From Pseudomonas marginalis (GTDB taxonomy: Bacteria; Pseudomonadota; Gammaproteobacteria; Pseudomonadales; Pseudomonadaceae): a DNA stretch of 64,000 nucleotides. A program made the position numbers and the translations under genes. The notes beneath the pieces were generated by a model. The model was not told the origin of the DNA and searched no databases. It saw only the letters and a list, made by a program, of their open reading frames with translations. Shown here piece after piece: positions 32,463-41,343 of the stretch. Position 1 is the stretch's first letter. The number at the start of each line of letters is the position of its first letter. Location of the stretch: assembly GCF_900105325.1 (NCBI RefSeq), contig NZ_FNSU01000003.1:2914001-2978000 (forward strand). Direction: 5' to 3'.

Positions 32463-32565
32463 GATGCATGCTCCACTTACAGGGGATGTAACACTGGGTA
32501 TACCACCTATTGCCGCACAGAAGGCGCTTATAATCCCCGGCCCTTGATTATGTTGCCCAAACACC

Positions 32566-33003
32566 ATGCCCGAACTGCACATCGCCCCCCTGGCTGAGCC
32601 GCTATGGCCGCTGCTGAACAAGTTTTATCGCCGTCATGACTCACCGATGAAGGCACTCAAGGGCGGGCGTTTGTGGGTAGCGCGCGACAGCGAGATTGTC
32701 GCCGGTCTGTGCCTGACACCCGTGATCGGCGGACAGTGGTTGACCGGCGTGTTTGTCGACCCGGCGTATCGCGGCCAGGGGTTGGCGGGGCGATTGATAG
32801 CCGCGGCGGCGGCCGAGGTGCAAGGCACGCTGTGGTTGTTGTGCCATCCGGACCTGGAGGGTTTGTATCAGCGCATGGGTTTCACCCAGGACACGCTATT
32901 GCCGCAATCCCTCAGCGAGCGACTGGTGCGCTACAAACGTAACAAACCGATGATCGCGATGGGCTTAGATCGTTTAGTGAGGTCGTCCTCGGATAATGTG
33001 TGA
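32566..33003 (+). CDS. GNAT family N-acetyltransferase
   Basis: A 145-residue acetyltransferase. The acetyl-CoA binding motif is VFVDPAYRGQGLAGRLIAAAA (near residues 62-82), followed by TLWLLCHPDLEGLYQRMGF, the usual motif B strand and helix. No clear ribosome site precedes the ATG at 32566. It stands alone between the small Lys-rich gene and the secreted methyltransferase-like gene. The substrate is unknown. Confidence 0.85.
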   Translation: MPELHIAPLAEPLWPLLNKFYRRHDSPMKALKGGRLWVARDSEIVAGLCLTPVIGGQWLTGVFVDPAYRGQGLAGRLIAAAAAEVQGTLWLLCHPDLEGLYQRMGFTQDTLLPQSLSERLVRYKRNKPMIAMGLDRLVRSSSDNV

Positions 33004-33063
33004 TCGCCCCGCATGGGCCCCATGCTAGCCTCGGCGACACAGTGGCCCACTTTTCGGATGATC

Positions 33064-33882
33064 ATGAAAGCGACCTTTGCAGCGCTGTCCCTTACCGCCC
33101 TCCTCGTTCCCACGTTCAGCCAGGCCGCCGACGCACCGATCAGCGCCCAGCAATACGCCAGCGTGTTGGCCGGCAGCTGGCGCGACCCGGCCAACAGCGC
33201 CCGCGACGGCTATCGCCACCCGCAGCAGACCTTGGAATTCTTTGGCCTGCGCGCCAGGCAGACCGTGATCGAAATTACCCCAGGGGGCGGTTGGTACAGC
33301 GAACTGCTGGCACCGTTGCTCAAGGAGCACGGGCATTACATCGCCGCCGTACAAGCGCCGAGCAGCAGCGCCTATGCACGCACGTCCGAAGAGAATCTGA
33401 AAAACAAATTCGCCGCCGACCCTACGCGCTATGCCAAGGCAGACGTGGTCGAGTTCGACCCCAAGGCACCGGTGTTCGGCAAACCTGCTTCGGCTGACGC
33501 CGTGCTGACGTTCCGCAATGTGCATAACTGGGTGCTGGCCGATACCGCCGAGGCCACGTTCCACGCGTTCTACACGGTGTTGAAACCGGGTGGCGTGCTG
33601 GGTGTGGAAGATCACCGGGCCAAGGACGGGGCCGAGCTGGAGGCGATCAAGGACAGCGGTTACCTGACCACCGCCCAGGTGGTGAAACTGGCCACCGACG
33701 CGGGGTTCAAGCTGGTAGGCCAGAGCGAGGTCAACGCCAACCCGAAGGACACCAAGGATTATCCCGCCGGCGTGTGGACGTTGCCGCCGACGTTGAAATT
33801 GGGGGAGCAGGACAAGGCAAAATATGTGTCGATTGGCGAGTCAGACCGGATGACGTTGCGGTTCGTCAAACCGGCCAAATAA
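33064..33882 (+). CDS. Exported class I methyltransferase-like protein
   Basis: A 272-residue protein with a clear signal peptide (MKATFAALSLTALLVPTFSQA-ADAP) followed by a Rossmann-type methyltransferase fold. The motif I region reads VIEITPGGGWYSELLAPLL instead of the usual D/E-x-G-x-G-x-G. Motif IV-like ADAVLTFRNVHNW and the post-motif VLKPGGVLGVEDHRA are present. Since S-adenosylmethionine is not expected outside the cytosol, either the signal prediction misleads or the domain has another role. Homologues of this exported type occur in other Proteobacteria. It starts at 33064 or the ATG at 33058. Confidence 0.78.
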   Translation: MKATFAALSLTALLVPTFSQAADAPISAQQYASVLAGSWRDPANSARDGYRHPQQTLEFFGLRARQTVIEITPGGGWYSELLAPLLKEHGHYIAAVQAPSSSAYARTSEENLKNKFAADPTRYAKADVVEFDPKAPVFGKPASADAVLTFRNVHNWVLADTAEATFHAFYTVLKPGGVLGVEDHRAKDGAELEAIKDSGYLTTAQVVKLATDAGFKLVGQSEVNANPKDTKDYPAGVWTLPPTLKLGEQDKAKYVSIGESDRMTLRFVKPAK

Positions 33883-33921
33883 CCTGGTCCCGCCCACATT
33901 TTGTTCTCAACGGGTCGGCGA

Positions 33922-34461
33922 TTACTCGTCAGCGGTTGGGTCCATGTCGGGAAACATCACTTCAATAAAGCCGAACTTGCTGAAGTCGGTAATGCGCGAG
34001 GGGTACAGCCGGCCGATCAGGTGATCGCATTCATGCTGCACCACCCGCGCGTGGAAGCCATCGGCAAAACGTACGATCGGCTCGCCCTTCGGATCAAACC
34101 CCTCGTAGCGAATCTGCTGGTAACGGTCCACCGCACCACGCAGTCCGGGCACCGACAGGCAGCCTTCATAGCCTTCTTCCAGCACCGGGCTGAGCGGCGT
34201 GATCAACGGGTTGATCAGGATGGTCTGCGGCACCGGCGGCGCATCCGGGTAGCGCTCGCTGGCTTCGAACCCAAAGATCACCAGTTGCAGGTCGACGCCA
34301 ATCTGCGGCGCGGCCAGGCCGACGCCGCCCACGTGCTCCATGGTCTGGAACATGTCGTCGATCAATTGCCACAGCTCGGGGCTGTCGAACATTTCCGGCG
34401 GTACCGGCGGGGCGATACGCAGCAGGCGTTCATCGCCCATTTTCAGGATTTCACGGATCAT
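33922..34461 (-). CDS. def: Peptide deformylase (second type)
   Basis: Removes the formyl group from the N-terminal methionine of nascent proteins. The 179-residue metalloprotein has all three motifs: GVGLAAPQ near 46, EGCLSVPG near 99 and the metal-binding QHECDH near 141. The opening MIREILKMGDERLLRIAPPV and the length are those of the second Pseudomonas deformylase rather than the def-fmt copy, which should lie elsewhere in the genome. It starts three bases after the stop of the YihY-like gene, so the two are one transcription unit. Confidence 0.92.
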   Translation of the reverse strand: MIREILKMGDERLLRIAPPVPPEMFDSPELWQLIDDMFQTMEHVGGVGLAAPQIGVDLQLVIFGFEASERYPDAPPVPQTILINPLITPLSPVLEEGYEGCLSVPGLRGAVDRYQQIRYEGFDPKGEPIVRFADGFHARVVQHECDHLIGRLYPSRITDFSKFGFIEVMFPDMDPTADE

Positions 34462-34464
34462 CGA

Positions 34465-35415
34465 TCAGACTTCATCGGTAGTGGGTTTGGAGTGGTCGCG
34501 GCCGAGGCCGGAGACATGTTGTTTTTCGTGCGCGGGCGCGGGCTCATCGAAATCCTTTGCGCCTGGCTCCTTGCCTTCGGCCGACATGTGCTCGATCACG
34601 GCATTCATCTCCGCCCCCAGCAACAGCACGGCGGCGGAAATGTAGAAGTACAGGAGCAACACGATGATCGCACCGATGCTGCCATACATGGCGTTGTAGT
34701 CGGCGAAGGTTTTGACGTAGTAGCCAAAACCGAGGGAGGCGACGATCCACACCACCACCGCGAGCACCGAACCCGGGGTAATAAAGCGAAACTTCTGCTC
34801 GACGTCCGGCATCACGTAATACATGAGGGCCACGGCAAACATCAGCAGGATCACGATCAGCGGCCATCGCACGATGGTCCACAAGGTCACCACGAATTCC
34901 TGCATGCCGATCTGGCCGGCCAGCCATTCCATCACCTGTGGGCCGAGCACCATCAGCGCGGCGGCGGCCAGCAGCATGCCGGCGATGCCGATGGTGTAGA
35001 AAACCGACAGCGGGAAACGCTTCCAGATCGGCCGGCCTTCCACGACGTCGTACGCGGCGTTCATGGCGCTCATCATCAGGCGCACGCCAGCGGAGGCGGT
35101 CCAGAGGGCAATCACGATACCCACCGAGAGCAGGCCACCCTTGGATTGCTGCAACTGGTCGATCACCGGGTTGACCTGCTCCAGGGCCTGGGGCGGCAAC
35201 ACCAGCTCCGATTGCAGGCGCAGCCAGGTGAAAAAGTCCGGCAGGTGCAGGAAACCGATCAGGGCGATAAGGAACAGCAGGAAGGGAAATAACGAAAACA
35301 GCATCTGGTAGGCCAGTGCCGAGGCGTAGGTGGACATCTCGTCATCGACGAATTCCTTGACGGTGCGCACCAGCACTGTGTGGAGCTTGAGACCATCGAG
35401 AACCGGAAAAATCAT
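34465..35415 (-). CDS. YihY/BrkB family membrane protein
   Basis: A 316-residue inner-membrane protein of the YihY (BrkB, formerly ribonuclease BN) family with six membrane segments. Typical marks are the amphipathic start, STYASALAYQMLFSLFPFLLFLIALIGF, the central WTASAGVRLMMSAMNAAYDV and GSIGAIIVLLLYFYISAAVLLLGAEMNAV near the end, followed by a charged tail. AAGGAGA precedes the ATG. It lies directly upstream of the deformylase gene. The function is not established; the old RNase BN claim does not hold. Confidence 0.9.
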   Translation of the reverse strand: MIFPVLDGLKLHTVLVRTVKEFVDDEMSTYASALAYQMLFSLFPFLLFLIALIGFLHLPDFFTWLRLQSELVLPPQALEQVNPVIDQLQQSKGGLLSVGIVIALWTASAGVRLMMSAMNAAYDVVEGRPIWKRFPLSVFYTIGIAGMLLAAAALMVLGPQVMEWLAGQIGMQEFVVTLWTIVRWPLIVILLMFAVALMYYVMPDVEQKFRFITPGSVLAVVVWIVASLGFGYYVKTFADYNAMYGSIGAIIVLLLYFYISAAVLLLGAEMNAVIEHMSAEGKEPGAKDFDEPAPAHEKQHVSGLGRDHSKPTTDEV

Positions 35416-35535
35416 AGCGTCTCCTTTCGCCGCAAAAAGGGGGTCGTGGGCGACTCAGGGGCCGTTTTCTACATCAAGGTAGCCTATTTGGCGACCTTGA
35501 AACAATTTCGAAACTTTAATCACTGCATGTGACAT

Positions 35536-35560
35536 AAAAACGGCCATCCGTGGATGGCCG
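35536..35560 (-). terminator. Rho-independent terminator of the CsbD gene
   Basis: CGGCCATCC and GGATGGCCG form a perfect 9-bp stem with a 2-base loop. On the minus strand it is followed by TTTTT. It lies 22 bases past the CsbD-like stop. Confidence 0.9.
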
Positions 35561-35581
35561 TCGGGCTACACGATGGCAGTC

Positions 35582-35767
35582 TTACTTGGTCGCTTTTTTC
35601 ACCGCGTCCTTGGTGTCGCCCACGGCTTTTTCAACCTGGCCTTTCTTTTCCTGCACGACGCCTTCAGCGCGCAGTTTGTCGTTGCCGGTGACTTTGCCGA
35701 CGCCTTGCTTGATGTTACCGACGGCTTCGTCTTTCAAACCTTTTGCCTTATCCGCTGTGCTGCCCAT
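35582..35767 (-). CDS. CsbD-like stress protein
   Basis: A 61-residue, highly charged protein of the CsbD family, reading MGSTADKAKGLKDEAVGNIKQG and later KGQVEKAVGDTKDAVKKATK. Members are strongly induced by general or envelope stress and are largely unstructured. The ATG at 35767 has GGAG upstream. On the minus strand a GAAACT-N17-GTCAA pair at 35839-35844 and 35817-35821 resembles an AlgU (sigma-22) promoter, a low-confidence but expected match. A good terminator follows, so it is a single-gene transcript. Confidence 0.9.
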   Translation of the reverse strand: MGSTADKAKGLKDEAVGNIKQGVGKVTGNDKLRAEGVVQEKKGQVEKAVGDTKDAVKKATK

Positions 35768-35968
35768 GGTATTTCTCCGAAAGAACAATCAAAGGGTTTT
35801 GGTCATTACGTAGAGATTGACCCAAGGCCGTTCGGCAGAGTTTCAATTATTTTTCGGTGAACATTTCATCGCCAACGACAGGTTTGGCTTTATGTTTTGC
35901 AGCCAACCCACGAGAATGCCCGGCACATTCAGGCTCCAACGCTGAATAACAGATCCCGTAGGAAGGTT

Positions 35969-36346
35969 ATGAAACTCAATAAAGCACAGGCCATCGCCCG
36001 CAGAAACCAGGAACTGGGCGGTGCCGTACTCGGCGTCAATAACTGCCACTTCACCGACCTGGACCGCAAACGCAACATCTGGTGGTTCGATCTGCCGGTG
36101 GGGCGTATTGCCGTCGGCCAGTACGAGTGGATTCACCTGTTGATGCACAACGCCGAGACCGACCAGCTGCTGCACCTGAAGGTGCCGACCGTGTTCCTGC
36201 GTGAAAAGCTCGAGGGACTGGTGGTGCGCAACGCAGGCAAGCGCAAGCCGGAGATTACCCTGGAGCTGAGCGCGGATAAGGATTCGTTCTTGAAGGATGT
36301 GCGGCCGGCGGGTGCGGGTGTCAGCTTCGCGCAGTTCGCCGTGTAA
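35969..36346 (+). CDS. Conserved hypothetical protein
   Basis: A 125-residue soluble protein with AGGAAGG before the ATG. It has no recognised domain. Notable stretches are LGVNNCHFTDLDRKRNIWWFDLPVGRI and EWIHLLMHNAETDQLLHLKVPTVFLREKLEGLVV; the many aromatic and charged residues suggest a compact globular fold. It appears to be a Pseudomonas-type core gene by codon use. It stands alone, divergent from CsbD and convergent with fadD1, with a perfect GI hairpin between it and fadD1. Confidence 0.75.
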   Translation: MKLNKAQAIARRNQELGGAVLGVNNCHFTDLDRKRNIWWFDLPVGRIAVGQYEWIHLLMHNAETDQLLHLKVPTVFLREKLEGLVVRNAGKRKPEITLELSADKDSFLKDVRPAGAGVSFAQFAV

Positions 36347-36360
36347 GAACGCGGTCAAAA

Positions 36361-36393
36361 AAATGTGGGAGGGGACAAGCCCCTCCCACATTT
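36361..36393. repeat. GI-type REP hairpin between convergent genes
   Basis: AAATGTGGGAGGGG and CCCCTCCCACATTT form a perfect 14-bp stem around the loop ACAAG. It lies between the hypothetical gene ending at 36346 and fadD1 ending at 36402, and may stop both transcripts. Confidence 0.88.
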
Positions 36394-36401
36394 GGATCGG
36401 A

Positions 36402-38093
36402 TTACTTTTTAAGACCGAGTTTCTTCAACTCTTCATCGCGCAATTCGCGGCGCAGGATCTTGCCCACGTTGGTGGTCGGCAACGCATCGCGGAACTCCAC
36501 GGCCTTTGGCACTTTGTAGCCGGTGACATTGGCGCGCATATGCTCCATGACCTGCTCCTTGGTCAGGGTGGCGCCCGGCTTGACCACGATGAAGAGCTTG
36601 ATGTGTTCGCCGGACTTTTCATCCGGCACACCGATGGCCGCGCACTGCAGCACGCCCGGCAGGCCCGCCAGCACGTCTTCCAGCTCGTTGGGATACACGT
36701 TGAAACCGGAGACCAGGATCATGTCTTTCTTGCGATCGACGATGCGCATGTAGCCATCCGGCTGGATGATCGCGATGTCGCCGGTCTTCAGCCAGCCTTC
36801 GCTGTCGAGCATCTCGGCGGTGGCGTCTTCGCGCTGCCAGTAGCCCTTCATCACCTGCGGGCCCTTGACGCACAGTTCGCCGACTTCACCCAGGGCCAGC
36901 TCGACGCCGTCGTCGGTGATGACCTTGCACAGGGTCGACGGCACCGGAATGCCGATGGTACCGATCTGGATATGCTGGATCGGGTTCACCGTGGCCACCG
37001 GGCTGGTTTCGGTCATGCCGTAGCCTTCGCAGATGCCGCAACCGGTCACGGCTTTCCAACGCTCGGCCGCCGCCAGTTGCAGGGCCATGCCGCCCGACAG
37101 GGTGACTTTCAGCGCGGAGAAGTCCAGCTTGCGGAAGGCTTCGTTGTTGCACAGCGCCACGAACAGAGTGTTCAGGCCGACAAAGCCGCTGAACTTCCAC
37201 TTCGACAGTTCCTTGACCATCGCCGGCAGGTCGCGCGGGTTGCTGATCAGGATGTTGTGGTTGCCGATCAGCATCATCGCCATGCAATGAAAGGTGAATG
37301 CATAGATGTGGTACAGCGGCAGCGGCGTGATCAGGATCTCGCAACCTTCATTGAGGTTGGAGCCCATCAGCGCCTTGCATTGCAACATGTTGGCGACCAG
37401 GTTGCGGTGGGTGAGCATCGCGCCCTTGGCCACGCCGGTGGTGCCACCGGTGTATTGCAATACGGCCACATCGCCGCTGGCCGGGCAGACTTCGTTGACC
37501 GCTTGCCCCTGGCCCTTGGCGAGTACGTCGTTGAACTTGATCGCCTTGGGCAAGTGATAGGCCGGGACCATTTTCTTCACGTACTTGATGACGCTGTTGA
37601 TCAGCAGGCGCTTGAGCGGCGGCAACAGGTCGGCGACTTCGGTGACGATCACATGCTTGACGGCGGTCTTGGGCACGACCTTTTCCGCCAGGTGGGCCAT
37701 GTTGGCCAGGCAGACCAGCGCCTTGGCGCCGGAATCATTGAATTGGTGTTCCATTTCCCGCGCGGTGTACAGCGGGTTGGTGTTGACCACGATCAGGCCG
37801 GCACGGATGGCACCGAACACGGCGACCGGGTATTGCAGGACATTGGGCAACTGCACGGCAATGCGATCGCCGGGCTTCAAGTCGGTATGCTGTTGCAGGT
37901 ACGCGGCGAAGGCGCCGGACAGTTCGTACAATTCACCGTAGGTGATCGTCTTGCCCAGGTTGCTGAAGGCCGGTTTGTTGGCGAAGCGCTGGCAGGACTG
38001 CTTCAATACCGCCTGAATATTCGGATACTCGTCTGGATTGATTTCTGCAGCAATCCCGGCGGGGTACTTATCCTTCCAAAAGTCTTCGTGCAT
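36402..38093 (-). CDS. fadD1: Long-chain fatty acid--CoA ligase FadD1
   Basis: Activates long-chain fatty acids to acyl-CoA with ATP at the inner face of the membrane. The 563-residue enzyme shows the AMP-binding motif YTGGTTGVAKGAMLTH near 214, EGYGMTETSP near 353, TGDIA near 440 and the catalytic GKILRREL lysine near the C-terminus. It is one of two tandem paralogues here, fadD1 downstream of fadD2, the arrangement of P. aeruginosa PA3299-PA3300. A 336-base leader with a palindrome at 38126 and a GI hairpin separates them, so fadD1 probably has its own promoter. Confidence 0.94.
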   Translation of the reverse strand: MHEDFWKDKYPAGIAAEINPDEYPNIQAVLKQSCQRFANKPAFSNLGKTITYGELYELSGAFAAYLQQHTDLKPGDRIAVQLPNVLQYPVAVFGAIRAGLIVVNTNPLYTAREMEHQFNDSGAKALVCLANMAHLAEKVVPKTAVKHVIVTEVADLLPPLKRLLINSVIKYVKKMVPAYHLPKAIKFNDVLAKGQGQAVNEVCPASGDVAVLQYTGGTTGVAKGAMLTHRNLVANMLQCKALMGSNLNEGCEILITPLPLYHIYAFTFHCMAMMLIGNHNILISNPRDLPAMVKELSKWKFSGFVGLNTLFVALCNNEAFRKLDFSALKVTLSGGMALQLAAAERWKAVTGCGICEGYGMTETSPVATVNPIQHIQIGTIGIPVPSTLCKVITDDGVELALGEVGELCVKGPQVMKGYWQREDATAEMLDSEGWLKTGDIAIIQPDGYMRIVDRKKDMILVSGFNVYPNELEDVLAGLPGVLQCAAIGVPDEKSGEHIKLFIVVKPGATLTKEQVMEHMRANVTGYKVPKAVEFRDALPTTNVGKILRRELRDEELKKLGLKK

Positions 38094-38125
38094 GGAAGCC
38101 CACTCCTCAGCGACGCGAATTCATC

Positions 38126-38142
38126 ATCGCATTTGATGCGAT
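38126..38142. promoter_or_regulatory. Palindrome in the fadD1 leader
   Basis: ATCGCA-TTTGA-TGCGAT is a perfect inverted repeat 33 bases upstream of the fadD1 start. It does not match the PsrA or FadR consensus I know. The rest of the 336-base space 38094-38429 is AT-rich promoter-like DNA plus the GI hairpin at 38366. Confidence 0.35.
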
Positions 38143-38365
38143 TATTATTGGTGTATGTTTTTTTTGGTGAATCTGGCGCTTTCAAGCAGGCCTAGACGTC
38201 ACAAAGCGCGCCGAGAGTAGCAGCTTTGCCAAGGGCCGACTAGAGCCTAAAGAGGGCCCCGCAGTCATAATCACGACTGTCCTACAATATTTGGTCACAC
38301 TTTAAACAGAAGTGAAATACCTTGAGGAAAGGCTCTGGAATAAGGCCTTCAGGACGACGCACGAC

Positions 38366-38415
38366 AAATGTGGGAGGGGGCAAGTCGAATCGTCGCACCG
38401 CCCCTCCCACATTTT
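38366..38415. repeat. GI-type REP hairpin variant between fadD2 and fadD1
   Basis: AAATGTGGGAGGGG and CCCCTCCCACATTT pair around a 22-base loop containing CAAGTCGAATCGTCGCACC. The right part is identical over 29 bases to 9829-9857. It may terminate fadD2 transcription before fadD1. Confidence 0.85.
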
Positions 38416-38429
38416 TACCGCATCTCACA

Positions 38430-40118
38430 TCAGGCGATGTCGCGTAGTTCCCTGCGCAGGATCTTCCCTACCGGCGTCATCGGTAACGAGTCGCGCAACA
38501 CAATGTGCTTGGGCACCTTGTAACCCGTGAAGTTGGTCTTGCAGTACGCCTTCAACTCCTCAAGGCTCACCCCTTCTGCACGCGCCACCACGAACAGCTT
38601 CACCGCCTCCCCCGTGCGCTCGTCCGGCACGCCGATCACCGCGCAGTTGGCCACGGCCGGATGGGCCATCACCACGTCCTCGATTTCGTTGGGGTATACA
38701 TTGAAACCCGAGACGATGATCAAATCCTTCTTGCGGTCGACAATGCGCACAAACCCATCTTCGTCGATCACCGCGATGTCACCGGTCTTCAGCCAGCCTT
38801 CGGCGTCCAGAGCCTCAGCAGTGGCCGCCGGTTGCTGCCAGTAGCCCTTCATCACCTGCGGGCCCTTGATGCACAACTCACCGCGCTCGCCCAGGGGCAG
38901 CTCGGTGCCTTCGTCATCAATTACCTTCATCGCCGTGGCGGGCACCGGGATGCCCACGGTCCCCAGGCGTGATTTCTTGCCGTAGGGGTTGGTGCTGGCC
39001 ACCGGCGAAGTTTCCGTCAGGCCATAGCCCTCGCCGATCGAGCAGCCGGTGATCTGCTCCCAGCGTTCGGCCGTAGCCTTGATCAGGGCCGTACCGCCGG
39101 AGTTGGTGAGCTTGAGGTGGGAGAAATCCAGGTTCTTGAACTCCGGGTGGTCCATCAACGCCACAAACAGCGTGTTGAGCCCCAGCAGCCCGGTAAAGCG
39201 CCACTTTTTCAGCTCCTTGATAAACCCACCGATGTCCCTGGGGTTGGTGATCAGTACGTTGTGGTTACCCGAGACCATCATGCACATGCAGTTCGCGGTG
39301 AAGGCATAGATATGGTACAGCGGCAGCGGCGCGATCATCACCTCCTGCCCTTCCTTGATCAGCGGGTGGCCGTCGTCGCCCACCTGGGACATGCACGCGC
39401 GCGCCTGTTGCATGTTCGCCACCAGGTTGCCATGGGTGAGCATCGCGCCCTTGGCCAGGCCGGTGGTGCCGCCGGTGTATTGCAGCACGGCAATATCGTC
39501 CAGGTTCACCGGATGGCGCGTCACGCCGAGGCCCGCGCCCATGCGCAGGGCGCGCTTGAACGACACCGCACGCGGCAGGTGGTAGGCCGGGACCATCTTC
39601 TTGACCTTGTCGACCACGGTGTTGACCAGCCAGCCTCTGGCAGCGGGCATGAAGTCGCCCATCCTGGCTTCGATCAGGTAGTCGATCTCGGTGTCGGTGC
39701 ACACGTCCTGCACCCGCGAACCGAACAGGTTGAGGTAGACCAGGGCACGCACGCCGGCGTCCTTGAACTGGTGGCGCATCTCGCGCGGGGTGTAGAGCGG
39801 GTTGGTGTTGACCACGATCAGCCCGGCGCGCAGTGCGCCGAACACGGCGATCGGGTAGTGCAGCACGTTGGGCATCTGTACGGCGATGCGCTCGCCGGGC
39901 TTGAGGTCGGTGTGCTGCTGCAGGTAGCCGGCGAACGCCGCACTCTGGCGCTCAAGCTCGGCGTAGGTCAGGGTGACGCCCATGTTGCTGAATGCCGGAC
40001 GGTCGGCAAAGGCCTTGCACGAGCGCTCGAAGACTTCGATTACCGACTTGTAGGCCGACAGGTCGATGTCATTGGGAACGCCCGCCGCGCGTTTGTCATT
40101 CCAGAAATCAGGTTGCAT
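38430..40118 (-). CDS. fadD2: Long-chain fatty acid--CoA ligase FadD2
   Basis: A 562-residue paralogue of FadD1 with the same motifs: YTGGTTGLAKGAMLTH, EGYGLTETSP, TGDIAVID and GKILRREL. About two thirds of residues appear shared, which points to an old duplication. In P. aeruginosa FadD1 prefers longer and FadD2 shorter chains; the same is inferred here. It is divergent from the alpha/beta hydrolase gene at 40342 across a 223-base region that carries two direct copies of GAGCAGACCTT near 40307-40330. Confidence 0.93.
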   Translation of the reverse strand: MQPDFWNDKRAAGVPNDIDLSAYKSVIEVFERSCKAFADRPAFSNMGVTLTYAELERQSAAFAGYLQQHTDLKPGERIAVQMPNVLHYPIAVFGALRAGLIVVNTNPLYTPREMRHQFKDAGVRALVYLNLFGSRVQDVCTDTEIDYLIEARMGDFMPAARGWLVNTVVDKVKKMVPAYHLPRAVSFKRALRMGAGLGVTRHPVNLDDIAVLQYTGGTTGLAKGAMLTHGNLVANMQQARACMSQVGDDGHPLIKEGQEVMIAPLPLYHIYAFTANCMCMMVSGNHNVLITNPRDIGGFIKELKKWRFTGLLGLNTLFVALMDHPEFKNLDFSHLKLTNSGGTALIKATAERWEQITGCSIGEGYGLTETSPVASTNPYGKKSRLGTVGIPVPATAMKVIDDEGTELPLGERGELCIKGPQVMKGYWQQPAATAEALDAEGWLKTGDIAVIDEDGFVRIVDRKKDLIIVSGFNVYPNEIEDVVMAHPAVANCAVIGVPDERTGEAVKLFVVARAEGVSLEELKAYCKTNFTGYKVPKHIVLRDSLPMTPVGKILRRELRDIA

Positions 40119-40341
40119 TATTCTTGTCCCCTTACCTGAAGGTGTCCGGCCGCTTTTATAGAAAGCGGAGCTTGGGGGACGTTAGCAGCTATGGCCAAAC
40201 AGGCAAATACAGCAAATTGCGTCATTGATTGTATGAATCTTGTCCCTGATGCGCAGGCAGATACCCCGTCGCCTGACAGATGAGCTATACACTGCAACAA
40301 CGTCGAGCAGACCTTGAGCAGACCTTGAGAAAGGGAACCCC

Positions 40342-41286
40342 ATGAACCACAGCACCTTCTGGCTGACCGCGAATGACCGCAGCCGCCTGTACGTCAATCA
40401 TTGGATGCCCGACGGCCCGGCCAAGGCGGTGGTCATGCTGTCCCACGGCATGGCGGAGCACAGCGGGCGCTATGCGCGGCTGGCCGAAGCCTTGTGCAGT
40501 GCAGGCTATGGCGTGTATGCGCCGGACCAGCGTGGCCACGGCCGCACCGCCGACGAAGGTACGCTGGGCCTGTATGCCGAAAAGGATGGCTGGAACAAAG
40601 TGGTCGGCGACCTGGCCAGCCTCAACCAGCACATCGGCCAGCAGCAGCCGGGGCTGCCGATCATTTTGCTGGGCCACAGCATGGGCAGCTATATCGCCCA
40701 GGCCTACCTGCTGCACCACAGCGCCAGCCTGCATGGAGCGATTCTCAGCGGTTCGAATTTCCAGCCCGTGGCGCTGTACCGCGCCGCACGGCTGATCGCT
40801 CGCGCCGAACGCCTGCGCCAGGGTGTGCGCGGGCGCAGTGCGTTGATCGAGTTCCTGTCGTTCGGCTCGTTCAACAAGGCATTCAAGCCCACTCGCACCG
40901 CGTTCGACTGGCTCAGCCGTGACCCGAACGAAGTCGACAAATACATCAACGATCCACTCTGCGGCTTCCGCTGTACCAACCAACTATGGATCGATCTGCT
41001 CGGCGGCTTGCAGCAAATCAGCAAAGCGTCCAATCTCGCCCAGATCGATCCGGGCCTGCCGATCCTGGTGATGGGCGGCGAATGTGATCCGGTCAGTGAG
41101 GGCAAGCGTCTCAAAAGCCTGGCCCATGCCCTGCGTGAGGCCGGCAGCCAGCACCTGCAACTGAATATCTACCCGCAGGCGCGTCACGAAGTGTTCAACG
41201 AAACCAATCGCGACGAAGTCACCGCCGATGTGCTGACGTGGCTCGACCAGGCCCTGACCTTGCGCAGGCCGGCCCACTGCGAATAA
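40342..41286 (+). CDS. Alpha/beta hydrolase, monoacylglycerol lipase-like
   Basis: A 314-residue serine hydrolase. The nucleophile elbow GHSMGS lies near 113. Asp is in GGECDPVS near 252, and His is in YPQARHEVFNE near 282, the lysophospholipase/monoacylglycerol lipase arrangement with SHGMAEHSGRYARLAEAL as oxyanion region. It corresponds in position to PA3301, next to fadD2. It probably releases fatty acids for the adjacent FadD ligases. AAGGGAA precedes the ATG. The phaJ1 gene follows after 57 bases. Confidence 0.88.
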   Translation: MNHSTFWLTANDRSRLYVNHWMPDGPAKAVVMLSHGMAEHSGRYARLAEALCSAGYGVYAPDQRGHGRTADEGTLGLYAEKDGWNKVVGDLASLNQHIGQQQPGLPIILLGHSMGSYIAQAYLLHHSASLHGAILSGSNFQPVALYRAARLIARAERLRQGVRGRSALIEFLSFGSFNKAFKPTRTAFDWLSRDPNEVDKYINDPLCGFRCTNQLWIDLLGGLQQISKASNLAQIDPGLPILVMGGECDPVSEGKRLKSLAHALREAGSQHLQLNIYPQARHEVFNETNRDEVTADVLTWLDQALTLRRPAHCE

Positions 41287-41343
41287 ATTTACGTTTAAAA
41301 TCAGATAGTTAAATTACCGATTAGCCACAGGATGCACCTTTAG

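Noticed and set aside
36297..38195. 632-codon open frame antisense to fadD1
   Set aside because: Its length reflects GC-rich codon bias in fadD1; the protein is His/Gln/Asp-rich noise with no domain.
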